64,000 nucleotides of DNA from Acidovorax sp. (GTDB lineage: Bacteria; Pseudomonadota; Gammaproteobacteria; Burkholderiales; Burkholderiaceae_C): positions 1 to 64,000 of the forward strand of contig JAITLO010000025.1 in the NCBI GenBank assembly GCA_031277855.1, given 5' to 3'. Within the stretch, counting starts at the first letter, position 1, and every line of letters begins with the position of its first letter. The notes below the pieces were generated by a model. It searched no databases and was not told the DNA's origin. It saw only the letters and a program-made list of their open reading frames with translations. The position numbers and the translations under genes are program-made. This document shows, one piece after another, positions 6,908 through 14,658 of the stretch.

Positions 6908-7337
6908 GCCCGCGAGTGTCTCATGCCCACAACCTGCCCACAACAGAGGTGATACATTGCGCAGCCTAATGCAACAATAAATCCCCCGAACAACTAAAAA
7001 TAACAAGCAAAAACAATGCACTAGCAACTCAGTGCAGCAGATTGCAGCAACTCAACTAAGGACACAGCCTCCGCCAAGACATCGACGCACACAGCGTCAA
7101 ATCGCTTCAAAACCCGCTTCTCTCATAGGGAAGCGGGTTTTTTCTTTGTCGCAAGCAATCGTACTTCGACCCAGGGCATCCCAACTTTTTGTTGGTACTT
7201 CTGTGGGTAGCTCAATCAGAGCCCCAATCAGATACCAACGACCAAGACCAGCATGACCATATGGGACGCCCTGATACCTTCATCAAGAACTCCAAGCACA
7301 GTAGCGTACGGCAGCACTTTGTTGACATTGAAGGGCT
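6908..7337. other. Intergenic junction between island and nrd operon
   Basis: These 430 bases contain no supportable gene. They include the integrase upstream region (AT-rich around 6965-7020), a strong terminator at 7110-7143, and a stretch to 7337 without recognisable content. The element's attachment site should lie here, since the integrase is adjacent, but I find no tRNA or tmRNA end on either strand that would mark it. Confidence 0.5.
7110..7143 (+). terminator. Strong rho-independent terminator at the island/core junction
   Basis: An 11-bp perfect stem (AAACCCGCTTC at 7110-7120 with GAAGCGGGTTT at 7130-7140) and a 9-nt loop are followed by T7141-T7143 on the plus strand. The minus strand also gives a short T-run, so it may work in both directions and shield the integrase from read-through from nrdG. 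No plus-strand gene ends directly upstream, so it could be a displaced terminator at the insertion site. Confidence 0.7.
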
Positions 7338-8075
7338 TCAGGCTCTGCGCAGCACAAAGTGCGTAAACAGGACCTGCAAGCGTGCCAGCGTGTCGGGCTG
7401 GGGATAGTCCGTCGCCACCGGCGCGGGCTGTGCCTCGGTCGCACGGGCGATTTGCAGCGCATAGCGGCGCACGCCACGCTCGGCCAGGTCTTCGGCAAGC
7501 TGCAGCAAGGCGGCATCACTCAGCCACAGCGGATGGGCCGTGGTGCGTAGCTCGCAGTCCACACCGGCGCCCAGCACGGCCTGCAAGCAGGCCTCGGCCT
7601 GGGCGGCACTGCCGCGCACGCCGGTGATGCGCTCATAGGTGGCAGCATCGTGCAGCGGAGCCTTCACATCCAGCCCTATCCAGTCCAGCAAGGGCAGCAC
7701 GCTTTGCAAGCGGCGCGGGTGGGTGCCTGCACTGTGCAGGCCCACGGCAAAACCCAGGGCGCGCACCTGGCGCATGGCATCCTCCAGCATGGGGTCTACC
7801 GTGGGCTCGCCACCGCTGAACACCACGGCATCGACCAGGCCCACGCGCCGCTGCAGCCAGGCATGCACCGCGCCCCAGGTCTGGGTGCCGGCGCAGCGCT
7901 GCTGCAGATGCGGGTTGTGGCAGTAGCTGCAGCGCAGCGGGCAGCCCTGCACATAGACCACGGCGCTGAGCTTGCCGGGATAGTCAATGCTGGTGAAGGG
8001 CGTAAGCCCTCCCACCTGCAGTGCGCGCGCAGCGGTGGTGGCACGCTCCGGCGTCAACGCGATGCGGTGTGGCAT
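7338..8075 (-). CDS. nrdG: Anaerobic ribonucleoside-triphosphate reductase activating protein NrdG
   Basis: A 245-residue radical-SAM protein. The cluster motif C-x3-C-x2-C is at Cys45, Cys49 and Cys52 (GCPLRCSYCHNP), binding the [4Fe-4S] that splits S-adenosylmethionine. It installs the glycyl radical on class III ribonucleotide reductase. The GGE segment of radical-SAM enzymes is also present (VVFSGGEPTVD). The gene starts inside the end of the small glycyl-radical gene (22-base overlap), which is good evidence for translational coupling with its own substrate. It is the last gene of the minus-strand nrd operon. The length is within the usual range for the longer, pflA-like NrdG group. Confidence 0.9.
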   Translation of the reverse strand: MPHRIALTPERATTAARALQVGGLTPFTSIDYPGKLSAVVYVQGCPLRCSYCHNPHLQQRCAGTQTWGAVHAWLQRRVGLVDAVVFSGGEPTVDPMLEDAMRQVRALGFAVGLHSAGTHPRRLQSVLPLLDWIGLDVKAPLHDAATYERITGVRGSAAQAEACLQAVLGAGVDCELRTTAHPLWLSDAALLQLAEDLAERGVRRYALQIARATEAQPAPVATDYPQPDTLARLQVLFTHFVLRRA

Positions 8076-8260
8076 GGGGCCTGGGCCGCACCTTCACGGA
8101 AATGCAGGCGCTCGGCAAACTCGCCCTGCTTGCCCAGGTTAAAAGACGCCACCGGGCGGTGGTAGCCCATGACGCGGGTCCAGACCTCGCAGCGCTGGCG
8201 CTCTGCATCGCTCAGCGGGGCAACTTGGGTTTCGGGGACGGTGTGCAGGCTTGCGGTCAT
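8054..8260 (-). CDS. Separate glycyl-radical C-terminal domain of class III ribonucleotide reductase
   Basis: A 68-residue protein whose middle reads RCEVWTRVMGYHRPVASFN followed by GKQGEF. This is the C-terminal glycyl-radical loop of NrdD proteins (E. coli has RVCGYL followed by FNAGKQEE); the radical glycine would be Gly32. The large NrdD encoded upstream stops just after its zinc site and lacks this loop, so the catalytic radical residue is supplied by a second polypeptide. The start at 8260 has a clear AAGGAG SD, and 28 bases separate it from the nrdD stop. Its end overlaps nrdG. A split enzyme is the simplest reading; a frameshift fusion is possible but the strong private RBS argues against it. 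Confidence 0.85.
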   Translation of the reverse strand: MTASLHTVPETQVAPLSDAERQRCEVWTRVMGYHRPVASFNLGKQGEFAERLHFREGAAQAPCHTASR

Positions 8261-8288
8261 GGTGAACTCCTTGGTGTGGTGAAAAAAT

Positions 8289-10316
8289 TCAGGCTGCCGC
8301 AGCGTCACGCTGCTTGCGCGCCAGCAGCTCGGCATCGCACTGCGGACAAAAATCGTGGCGCCCTGCCAGATAGCCATGGGTGGGGCAGATGGAGAAGGTG
8401 GGCGTCACCGTCAGATAGGGCAGCCGAAAGCGGGTCAGCGCGCGCTGTACCAGGTCGCGGCAGGCTGCTGCGCTGGACAGGGTTTCGCTCATATACAGGT
8501 GCAGCACGGTGCCGCCGGTGTATTTGCGCTGCAGCTCGTCCTGGCGCTCCAAGGCTTCAAAGGGGTCGTCGGTAAAACCCACGGGCAGCTGTGAGGAGTT
8601 GGTATAGAACGGATGCTGCGGCGTGCCGGCCTGCAAGATGCCGGGAAAGCGCTTGCGGTCTTCCTTGGCAAAGCGGTAGGTTGTGCCTTCGGCAGGGGTG
8701 GCCTCCAGGTTGTACATATGGCCGGTCTCTTCCTGGAACTCCAGCATGCGGGCCCGCACATGGTCCAGCAGGCGCAGGGCCAGCGCATGGCCTTCGGGCG
8801 TGCTGATGTCATGGGCATCCCGCGTGAAATTGCGCACCATCTCGTTGATGCCATTCACCCCCAGCGTGGAGAAATGGTTGCGCAGCGTGCCCAGATAGCG
8901 GCGGGTATAGGGGAACAGGCCCTGGTCCATCAAACGCTGAATCAGCTTGCGTTTGATCTCCAAGCTCTGGCGCCCCAGCTCCAGCAGCTGATCCAGCCGC
9001 TCCAGCAGTGCGGCCTCATTGCCGGCGTACACATGGCCCAGGCGTGCGCAGTTGATGGTGACCACGCCCAGCGAGCCCGTTTGCTCTGCCGAGCCAAACA
9101 GGCCGTTGCCGCGCTTGAGCAGCTCACGCAGATCCAGCTGCAGGCGGCAGCACATGGAGCGGATCTGGTTGGGCTGCAGCTCGGAGTTGATGAAGTTCTG
9201 GAAGTACGGCAGGCCGTAGCGCGCCGTCATCTCGAACAAGGCCAGGGTGTTGGGGCTGTGCCAGTCGAAGTCCCGCGTGATGTTGTAGGTGGGAATGGGG
9301 AAGGTGAACACCCGGCCCTTGGCGTCGCCCGCCGTCATCACGTCGATGTAGGCGCGGTTGATCACATCCATCTCGGCCTGCAGATCGCCATAGGCAAAAG
9401 GCATTTCCTCGCCGGCAATCACCGGCACCTGCGCGCGCAAATCTTCGGGGCAGACCCAGTCGAATGTGAGGTTGGTGAATGGCGTTTGCGTGCCCCAGCG
9501 CGAGGGCACGTTGAGGTTGTAGATCAGCTCCTGCAGGCATTGACGCACCTCGGCATAGCCCAGCCCGTCTTTGCGCACATAGGGCGCGAGATAGGTGTCG
9601 AAAGAGCTGAAGGCCTGCGCCCCCGCCCATTCGTTTTGCATGGTGCCCAGAAAGTTGACGATCTGCCCCACGGCGCTGGACAGATGCTTGGGCGGTGCCG
9701 ACTCCACCTTGCCCGGCACGCCATTCAGGCCCTCGTGCAGCAGGGTGCGCAGCGACCAGCCGGCGCAGTAACCGCTGAGCATGTCCAGATCATGGATGTG
9801 CAAGTCCGCCTCGCGGTGGGCCTGGCCCACTTCAGGCGGGTAGACATGGTTGAGCCAGTAATTGGCCACCACCTTGCCCGAGACATTCAGAATCAGCCCG
9901 CCCAGCGAGTAGCCCTGGTTGGCGTTGGCATTTACGCGCCAGTCGGTCTGCTGCAGGTATTCATTCATGGAGGATTCCACATCCACCAGGCTCTGGCGCG
10001 CATCACGCAGCTGGCGGTGCTGCTCGCGGTAGACGATGTAGGCGCGCAGCGTGGCGGGGTGGCCTGCATCAAACAGCGTGGCCTCTACCGCGTCCTGAAT
10101 CTGCTCTATATGTGGCGTGGCCGCCGCCCCCTTCAAGGCCTGCGCCAGACGCGGCAAGACGCCGCGCCGCGTCAGTACCTCGGCCACCAGGGCATCAAAT
10201 TCACCACTGGCCGCACCGGCGCGAATCAGCGCCTGGGTGATCTTTTCGGGCCGGAAATCCACCACCGCGCCATGGCGCTTGACGACGTGGGCGGGCAGGT
10301 TCACAGGGTAGTCCAT
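8289..10316 (-). CDS. nrdD: Anaerobic (class III) ribonucleoside-triphosphate reductase, large part
   Basis: A 675-residue protein reducing ribonucleotides to deoxyribonucleotides under anoxia. An ATP-cone regulatory domain occupies about residues 8-100 (HVVKRHGAVVDFRPEKI), followed by the ten-stranded barrel. A double cysteine in RSMCCRLQ (about 389-390) is the candidate thiyl site. Near the end a zinc-type motif C-x2-H ... C-x2-C spans Cys644 to Cys660. The usual glycyl-radical tail is absent and is found in the next gene. Three in-frame ATGs stand close together (10328, 10322, 10316); I chose 10316 because AGGA precedes it with six bases' spacing, and the first ATG directly abuts an NrdR box. 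Regulation: paired NrdR boxes upstream. Confidence 0.92.
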   Translation of the reverse strand: MDYPVNLPAHVVKRHGAVVDFRPEKITQALIRAGAASGEFDALVAEVLTRRGVLPRLAQALKGAAATPHIEQIQDAVEATLFDAGHPATLRAYIVYREQHRQLRDARQSLVDVESSMNEYLQQTDWRVNANANQGYSLGGLILNVSGKVVANYWLNHVYPPEVGQAHREADLHIHDLDMLSGYCAGWSLRTLLHEGLNGVPGKVESAPPKHLSSAVGQIVNFLGTMQNEWAGAQAFSSFDTYLAPYVRKDGLGYAEVRQCLQELIYNLNVPSRWGTQTPFTNLTFDWVCPEDLRAQVPVIAGEEMPFAYGDLQAEMDVINRAYIDVMTAGDAKGRVFTFPIPTYNITRDFDWHSPNTLALFEMTARYGLPYFQNFINSELQPNQIRSMCCRLQLDLRELLKRGNGLFGSAEQTGSLGVVTINCARLGHVYAGNEAALLERLDQLLELGRQSLEIKRKLIQRLMDQGLFPYTRRYLGTLRNHFSTLGVNGINEMVRNFTRDAHDISTPEGHALALRLLDHVRARMLEFQEETGHMYNLEATPAEGTTYRFAKEDRKRFPGILQAGTPQHPFYTNSSQLPVGFTDDPFEALERQDELQRKYTGGTVLHLYMSETLSSAAACRDLVQRALTRFRLPYLTVTPTFSICPTHGYLAGRHDFCPQCDAELLARKQRDAAAA

Positions 10317-10328
10317 ACGCATCCTCAT

Positions 10329-10376
10329 ACACCATAGGTGGTGTGCGAGATGCATGGTATGCACCATATATAGTGC
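10329..10376 (-). promoter_or_regulatory. Tandem NrdR boxes upstream of nrdD
   Basis: Read on the minus strand, two 16-bp near-palindromes, GCACTATATATGGTGC (10361-10376) and ACACCACCTATGGTGT (10329-10344), match the NrdR consensus pattern acaCwAtATaTwGtgt. Their starts are 32 bases apart, about three helical turns, the spacing known for cooperative NrdR binding. NrdR is the ATP/dATP-sensing repressor of ribonucleotide reductase genes. The downstream box ends one base before the first in-frame ATG. A poor FNR/ANR-like sequence (10421-10434) lies upstream, too weak to call. Confidence 0.75.
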
Positions 10377-10498
10377 ACTCAAGCCCAAAAATGGGATTCA
10401 AGGCACTAACGCCCCAACATCCAATCTAGGTCAATGTTTGCCGACTCTGCATTGGACATGGGCAGGCATGCTGGCTCCCTCCCGCATTGAAAAGGCGG

Positions 10499-11002
10499 CT
10501 ACACCCTGCGCCGCATGGCCACTCGCCGGCCTGCCGGCAGCCCATGGGCCAGTTCTGCGTCCAGCACCTTGTGCAAGCGTTCGCTCAAAGGCTGCACGGG
10601 CTCGAACCCCAGCCTGGCATAGGCCGGGGCATTCCAGGGCAGATCAGAGAAGGTGGTCAAGGTCAGCGCGGCCAGCCCCTGGGCTGCGGCATGTGCATAG
10701 GCCTGGCGCAACAGGCCCGAGCCCACCCCTTGTTGCTGCCAGTCGGCATGCACCGAGAGTTCCCACAGGTGCAGCTCATCGCCAAAGACTTCGGCACTGG
10801 CAAAACCTACGAGGGTGCCGGGTTCGGCCTCGGCCACCCACACGCTGCCTTGGGCAATCAGGCGCTCATGTGCCTGTGCGCTCATCACATCGCCGTCGGC
10901 CAGCCATTCCAGACCGGGAACGTTCTTGAACAGCTGCGCGGCAGAACGCTCAATGGGCGGCAAAGCCGCAGAGTCTTCCAGGCGTGCGAGACGAAGCAGC
11001 AT
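10499..11002 (-). CDS. GNAT-family N-acetyltransferase
   Basis: A 167-residue single-domain acetyltransferase. The acetyl-CoA binding motif A is visible as VHADWQQQGVGSGLLRQAY (Q/RxxGxG/A type, about residues 85-103), preceded by the substrate strand LHLWELSV and followed by the motif B-like ARLGFEPV. Such proteins move an acetyl group from acetyl-CoA to an amine; the substrate cannot be told. The gene lies between nrdD upstream DNA and the divergent MFS gene and has its own 235-base divergent promoter region with no clear operator. The start at 11002 gives a typical GNAT length. Confidence 0.85.
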   Translation of the reverse strand: MLLRLARLEDSAALPPIERSAAQLFKNVPGLEWLADGDVMSAQAHERLIAQGSVWVAEAEPGTLVGFASAEVFGDELHLWELSVHADWQQQGVGSGLLRQAYAHAAAQGLAALTLTTFSDLPWNAPAYARLGFEPVQPLSERLHKVLDAELAHGLPAGRRVAMRRRV

Positions 11003-11237
11003 GGTGTGTCAATTCCTCTGTCAATCAAGCCCCGCATTGTGCCGTGCATATCTCTGCACAGATGCCTACAAATATGCCTGTGCCAGCGGCTCACGGCACT
11101 TGCTGCACGAGTGCTCTGCTGCGCATTGTTGAATGCAAAGCACAAGTGGTTGTTCCCAGCAGGGCTTAATCTGCCGACGCAAAACTCGCACACTCCAGCC
11201 TTCTCTTTCCCCTTTGTTTTTTGGAGGACAGGCTGCG

Positions 11238-12410
11238 ATGAAATCCTCAGCCGCTTTATGGGCCCTGGCCATTGGCGCCTTTGCCATTGGCACGACCGAA
11301 TTCACCCCCATGGGCCTGCTGCCCGTGATTGCCGACGGGGTGCAGGTCAGCATTCCCACCGCCGGCATGCTGGTGTCGGCCTACGCCGTGGGCGTGATGG
11401 TGGGCGCCCCTGTCATGACTTTGCTGTTCAGCCGCTTTGGCAAGCGCAGCGCCCTGATGGCGCTGATGCTGATTTTCACGCTGGGCAATTTGCTCTCGGC
11501 CATGGCACCGGGCTATGTCAGCCTGCTGCTGTCGCGCCTGGTCACCAGCTTGAACCATGGCGCATTCTTTGGCATCGGTGCCGTGGTGGCCGCCAGCGTG
11601 GTGCCCAAGGACAAACAGGCCAGCGCAATTGCCGCCATGTTCATGGGCCTGACCATTGCCAACATCGGCGGGGTGCCCGCCGCCACCTGGATTGGCCAGC
11701 AACTGGGCTGGCGCCTGGCCTTTGGCGGCACGGCCGTGCTGGGCCTGGTCACCATAGCCGCGCTGTGGCTGGCCTTGCCCAAGGGCGAGCCTGGCGAGCG
11801 CCCTGATGTGCGCCGGGAACTGAAGGTGCTGACCCGCCCCGAAGTGCTGCTGGCCATGGGCACCACGGTGCTGGGCTCGGGCGCGATGTTTGCGCTCTAC
11901 ACCTATGTAGCACCGGTGCTGGCCGAGATCACCCAGGCCAGCCCGGGCTTTGTGGCCCTGGCCCTGGTGTTGATTGGCATAGGTTTCACCCTGGGCAACA
12001 GCCTGGGCGGGCGCCTGGCCGACTGGTCGCTGGATGGCGCCACCCAACTCATTTTGGCAGCGCTGGCCCTCACCATGCTGGTGCTGCCGTGGCTGCTGGC
12101 TACCCACCTGGGTGCAGCCATAGGCCTGGTGGTCTGGGGCGCTGCGGCCTTTGGCATCGTGCCACCGGTGCAGATGCGTGTCATGCAGGCCGCAGCCCAG
12201 GCTCCGGGCCTTGCCTCATCGGTGAACGTCGGCGCCTTCAACCTGGGCAATGCCCTGGGGGCTGCGCTGGGCGGTGCTGTCATCAGCCAGGGGCTGGGCT
12301 ATGCCGCCGTGCCACTGGCAGGTGCTGCGCTGGCCGCAGGCGGCCTGGCCCTGGTCTGGTGGGGCAATGCCCGCCGCCGGACTGCGGTGTCCCCTTCTTC
12401 CTGTCTCTGA
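11238..12410 (+). CDS. MFS efflux transporter, DHA1/YdhP-AraJ type
   Basis: A 390-residue membrane protein with twelve likely transmembrane helices. It opens [20 protein letters not shown] followed by [12 protein letters not shown], the start typical of the YdhP/AraJ/NepI exporters, and has the loop-2 motif [10 protein letters not shown]. These proteins use the proton gradient to export sugars, nucleosides or drugs; the substrate is unknown. GGAGG lies nine bases before the ATG at 11238. The dkgB-like gene follows after 28 bases, so the two probably form an operon, as MFS plus aldo-keto reductase pairs often do. Confidence 0.85.
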   Translation: MKSSAALWALAIGAFAIGTTEFTPMGLLPVIADGVQVSIPTAGMLVSAYAVGVMVGAPVMTLLFSRFGKRSALMALMLIFTLGNLLSAMAPGYVSLLLSRLVTSLNHGAFFGIGAVVAASVVPKDKQASAIAAMFMGLTIANIGGVPAATWIGQQLGWRLAFGGTAVLGLVTIAALWLALPKGEPGERPDVRRELKVLTRPEVLLAMGTTVLGSGAMFALYTYVAPVLAEITQASPGFVALALVLIGIGFTLGNSLGGRLADWSLDGATQLILAALALTMLVLPWLLATHLGAAIGLVVWGAAAFGIVPPVQMRVMQAAAQAPGLASSVNVGAFNLGNALGAALGGAVISQGLGYAAVPLAGAALAAGGLALVWWGNARRRTAVSPSSCL

Positions 12411-12438
12411 TTTTGACCACGGACTTTTTGGAGTTTTC

Positions 12439-13245
12439 ATGTCCCATATTCCTGTTTTCGGCCTTGGTACTTTCCGCCTGCAAGGCCAGGTGGTGATCGA
12501 TTCGGTGCGCAACGCACTGGAGCTGGGCTACCGCACCATCGACACGGCGCAGATTTACGGCAACGAGGCCGAAGTCGGCCAGGCAGTGGCAGAAAGCGGC
12601 ATCCCGCGTTCCGAGCTGTTTGTCACCACCAAGATCTGGACCGCCAACTACGGCAAGGCCCAACTCATTCCCAGCCTGCGCGAAAGCCTGGACAAGCTGC
12701 GCAGCGACTATGTGGACCTGACCCTGATCCACTGGCCAGCCCCGGGCAATGGCGTGGAGCTGGGCGAGTACATGCAGGCCCTGGCCGAGGCCAAGGCGCT
12801 GGGACTGACGCGCCAGATCGGCATCTCCAACTTCAACATCGCGTTGACCCGGCAAGCCATTGCCGCCGTTGGCCAGGGCGAGATTGCCACCAACCAGATC
12901 GAGCTCAGCCCCTATCTGCAAAACCGGCAGCTCACCGCCTTTCTCCAGGCCCAGGGCATTGCCGTGACCTCCTACATGACCCTGGCCTATGGCAAGGTGC
13001 TGCAAGACCCTGTGCTGGCCGGCATCGCTGCCAAGCACCATGCCACCGTGGCCCAGGTGGCCCTGGCCTGGGCGTTGCAGCTGGGTTATGCCGTCATTCC
13101 CTCCTCGACCCGGCGCGAAAACCTGGCCAGCAATCTGCGCGCCCGCGAGCTGAAGCTGGATGCCGAGGACATGGCCTTGATCGCCACGCTGGAGCGCAAC
13201 GGCCGCGAGGTCAACCCCGAGGGACTGGCGCCGGTTTGGGACTAG
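12439..13245 (+). CDS. dkgB: 2,5-diketo-D-gluconate reductase B-type aldo/keto reductase
   Basis: A 268-residue NADPH-dependent aldo/keto reductase, colinear with E. coli DkgB (267 residues), with long shared stretches such as [14 protein letters not shown] and [10 protein letters not shown] and the ending PEGLAPVWD. The catalytic tetrad is visible: Asp in YRTIDTAQ, Tyr in QIYGNE, Lys in TTKIW and His in LIHWP. It reduces small carbonyl compounds (diketogluconate, methylglyoxal-type aldehydes). The ATG at 12439 fits family length and follows TTTTTGGAG. It ends 13 bases before the convergent stop of the outer membrane factor gene, with no terminator hairpin between. Confidence 0.93.
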   Translation: MSHIPVFGLGTFRLQGQVVIDSVRNALELGYRTIDTAQIYGNEAEVGQAVAESGIPRSELFVTTKIWTANYGKAQLIPSLRESLDKLRSDYVDLTLIHWPAPGNGVELGEYMQALAEAKALGLTRQIGISNFNIALTRQAIAAVGQGEIATNQIELSPYLQNRQLTAFLQAQGIAVTSYMTLAYGKVLQDPVLAGIAAKHHATVAQVALAWALQLGYAVIPSSTRRENLASNLRARELKLDAEDMALIATLERNGREVNPEGLAPVWD

Positions 13246-13258
13246 CCCCTCGCACGGC

Positions 13259-14650
13259 TTAGTCTCCCGGGCCCGTGCCAGCCGCCACGACCTGCTCCCA
13301 GCCCCCACCCAAGGCCTTGTAAAGCCCCACGCTGGCCAGCAGGCGTTGCTGGTGCAGTTGCACGGCCAGGTCCTGGGCCTGGTAGAGGGTTTGCTGCGTG
13401 GCCAGCAAGCTCATCAGGGTTTCGCCCCCGGCCCGGTAACGGGCCTCGGCCAGTGTCAGGGCCTTGCGGGCCTGGGCCAGCTCCTGGGCCTGGGCCTGTG
13501 CCTGCTCCCGGGTACCGGCCACGGTGTGCAGCGCGCTCTGTACATCGCCAAAGGCCTGGACAATGGCCTGCCGGTAGCCGGCCAACAACTCCTCACGCCG
13601 GGCATCGGCCAGGTCGCGGTCTGCAGCCAGGCGACCCGCGTCGAAGATGGGCGCTGCCAGGCCGGCGGCCAAGGTGTACAAGGGGTTGTCGAATACACGG
13701 CGCAAGCTGTCATCGCCCGAGCCTATCTGGGCCGACAGCGTCACCCGAGGCAGCATGGCGGCCCGGGCCACCTGCAAATTGGCCTGTGCCGCCGCCAGAC
13801 TGGCCTCGGCACGCGCAATATCGGGCCGGCGCGTCAACAGCGCCGCAGGTTCCCCCTGCTGAATGTCCGGCACGTTCAGCAGCGTCAGTTTGGCCGGCGC
13901 CAGGGCAAGGCTCTCGGCCTGGCCCAGCAGCAGGGCCAGGGCCGTCAGCGACTGGGCTTGCTGCTGCCGCAGCAGGGCCAGCGTGCGCTGCTGCGCTGCC
14001 ACCAGGCCGCGTTGCTGGGCCAGTTCCACCGCCGTGGCGGCGCCCAGTCTGGCCCTGGCCTCCACCAGTTGCAGCAAACGCTGTGCGGTGGCCAGATTGG
14101 CCTGTGCAATGCCTTCGCGCTCCTGCAATGCCTGGCTGCCCAGCCATGCGCTGGCCACGGCGGCCGTCACCGTCAGCCCCACCGTGTCCCTGTCGTAGAC
14201 ACTGGCCTGCAAGGCGGCCTGTGCCGCATCCCGCGCGCTGGCGTTGCGGCCCCAGAAATCCAGCTCGTAGCTGGCCGAGAGCCCGGCCTTGAAAGCATTG
14301 CCTGCCGTATCGGAATGGCTGTCCAGACGGCCTTGGCGTGCGGCATTCAGCTCGGCCGTGACTTCGGGGAACAGCGCCGCACCGGCATGGCGCGCACTGG
14401 CGTGGGCCTGGTGTACGCGCGCCACGGCGGCCGCCACATCCCAGCTTTGGCGCTGTGCCTGTGCGATCAACCCATCCAGCTCGGCACTGCCAAAGCTGCG
14501 CCACCAGCCCTGGGTGACGGCGTCTCCTACACCCAGCCCGCCGGCCCAGCGCGCCGGCAGCTCCGGGGGCTGCACCGCATGCTGGAGGGCAGGCCCCATG
14601 CACCCGGGCAATACCAACGCGGCGGCCAAGGCCGCTGCCAATTTCTGCAT
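13259..14650 (-). CDS. TolC-like outer membrane factor lipoprotein (NodT/OprM type)
   Basis: A 463-residue outer membrane channel protein. The N-terminus MQKLAAALAAALVLPGCMGP is a lipoprotein signal with lipobox LPGC, so Cys17 would be acylated. Two repeated alpha-helical hairpin segments follow (for example SWDVAAAVARVHQAHASARH and the later matching half), typical of the OMF trimer. It gives the exit duct for the MacAB pump encoded just upstream. Two starts, 14656 and 14650, are possible; the second has GGA six bases ahead. It is last in the macA-macB-OMF operon and starts 8 bases after the macB stop. Confidence 0.88.
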   Translation of the reverse strand: MQKLAAALAAALVLPGCMGPALQHAVQPPELPARWAGGLGVGDAVTQGWWRSFGSAELDGLIAQAQRQSWDVAAAVARVHQAHASARHAGAALFPEVTAELNAARQGRLDSHSDTAGNAFKAGLSASYELDFWGRNASARDAAQAALQASVYDRDTVGLTVTAAVASAWLGSQALQEREGIAQANLATAQRLLQLVEARARLGAATAVELAQQRGLVAAQQRTLALLRQQQAQSLTALALLLGQAESLALAPAKLTLLNVPDIQQGEPAALLTRRPDIARAEASLAAAQANLQVARAAMLPRVTLSAQIGSGDDSLRRVFDNPLYTLAAGLAAPIFDAGRLAADRDLADARREELLAGYRQAIVQAFGDVQSALHTVAGTREQAQAQAQELAQARKALTLAEARYRAGGETLMSLLATQQTLYQAQDLAVQLHQQRLLASVGLYKALGGGWEQVVAAGTGPGD

Positions 14651-14658
14651 ACACATTC

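Noticed and set aside
8054-8377. Joining nrdD and the glycyl-radical gene by a frameshift
   Set aside because: The small gene has its own strong SD and ATG, and the overlapping frame before it does not resemble NrdD. No slippery run was seen at the end of nrdD.
8613-10337. Long plus-strand open frame (574 codons) opposite nrdD
   Set aside because: Antisense shadow of a high-GC gene; composition is Gln/His/Arg/Ala-rich with no domain, and nrdD on the other strand is certain.
10421-10434. FNR/ANR site upstream of nrdD
   Set aside because: Only one half-site (TTGAC) fits; the second half (ATTGG) matches in two of five positions.
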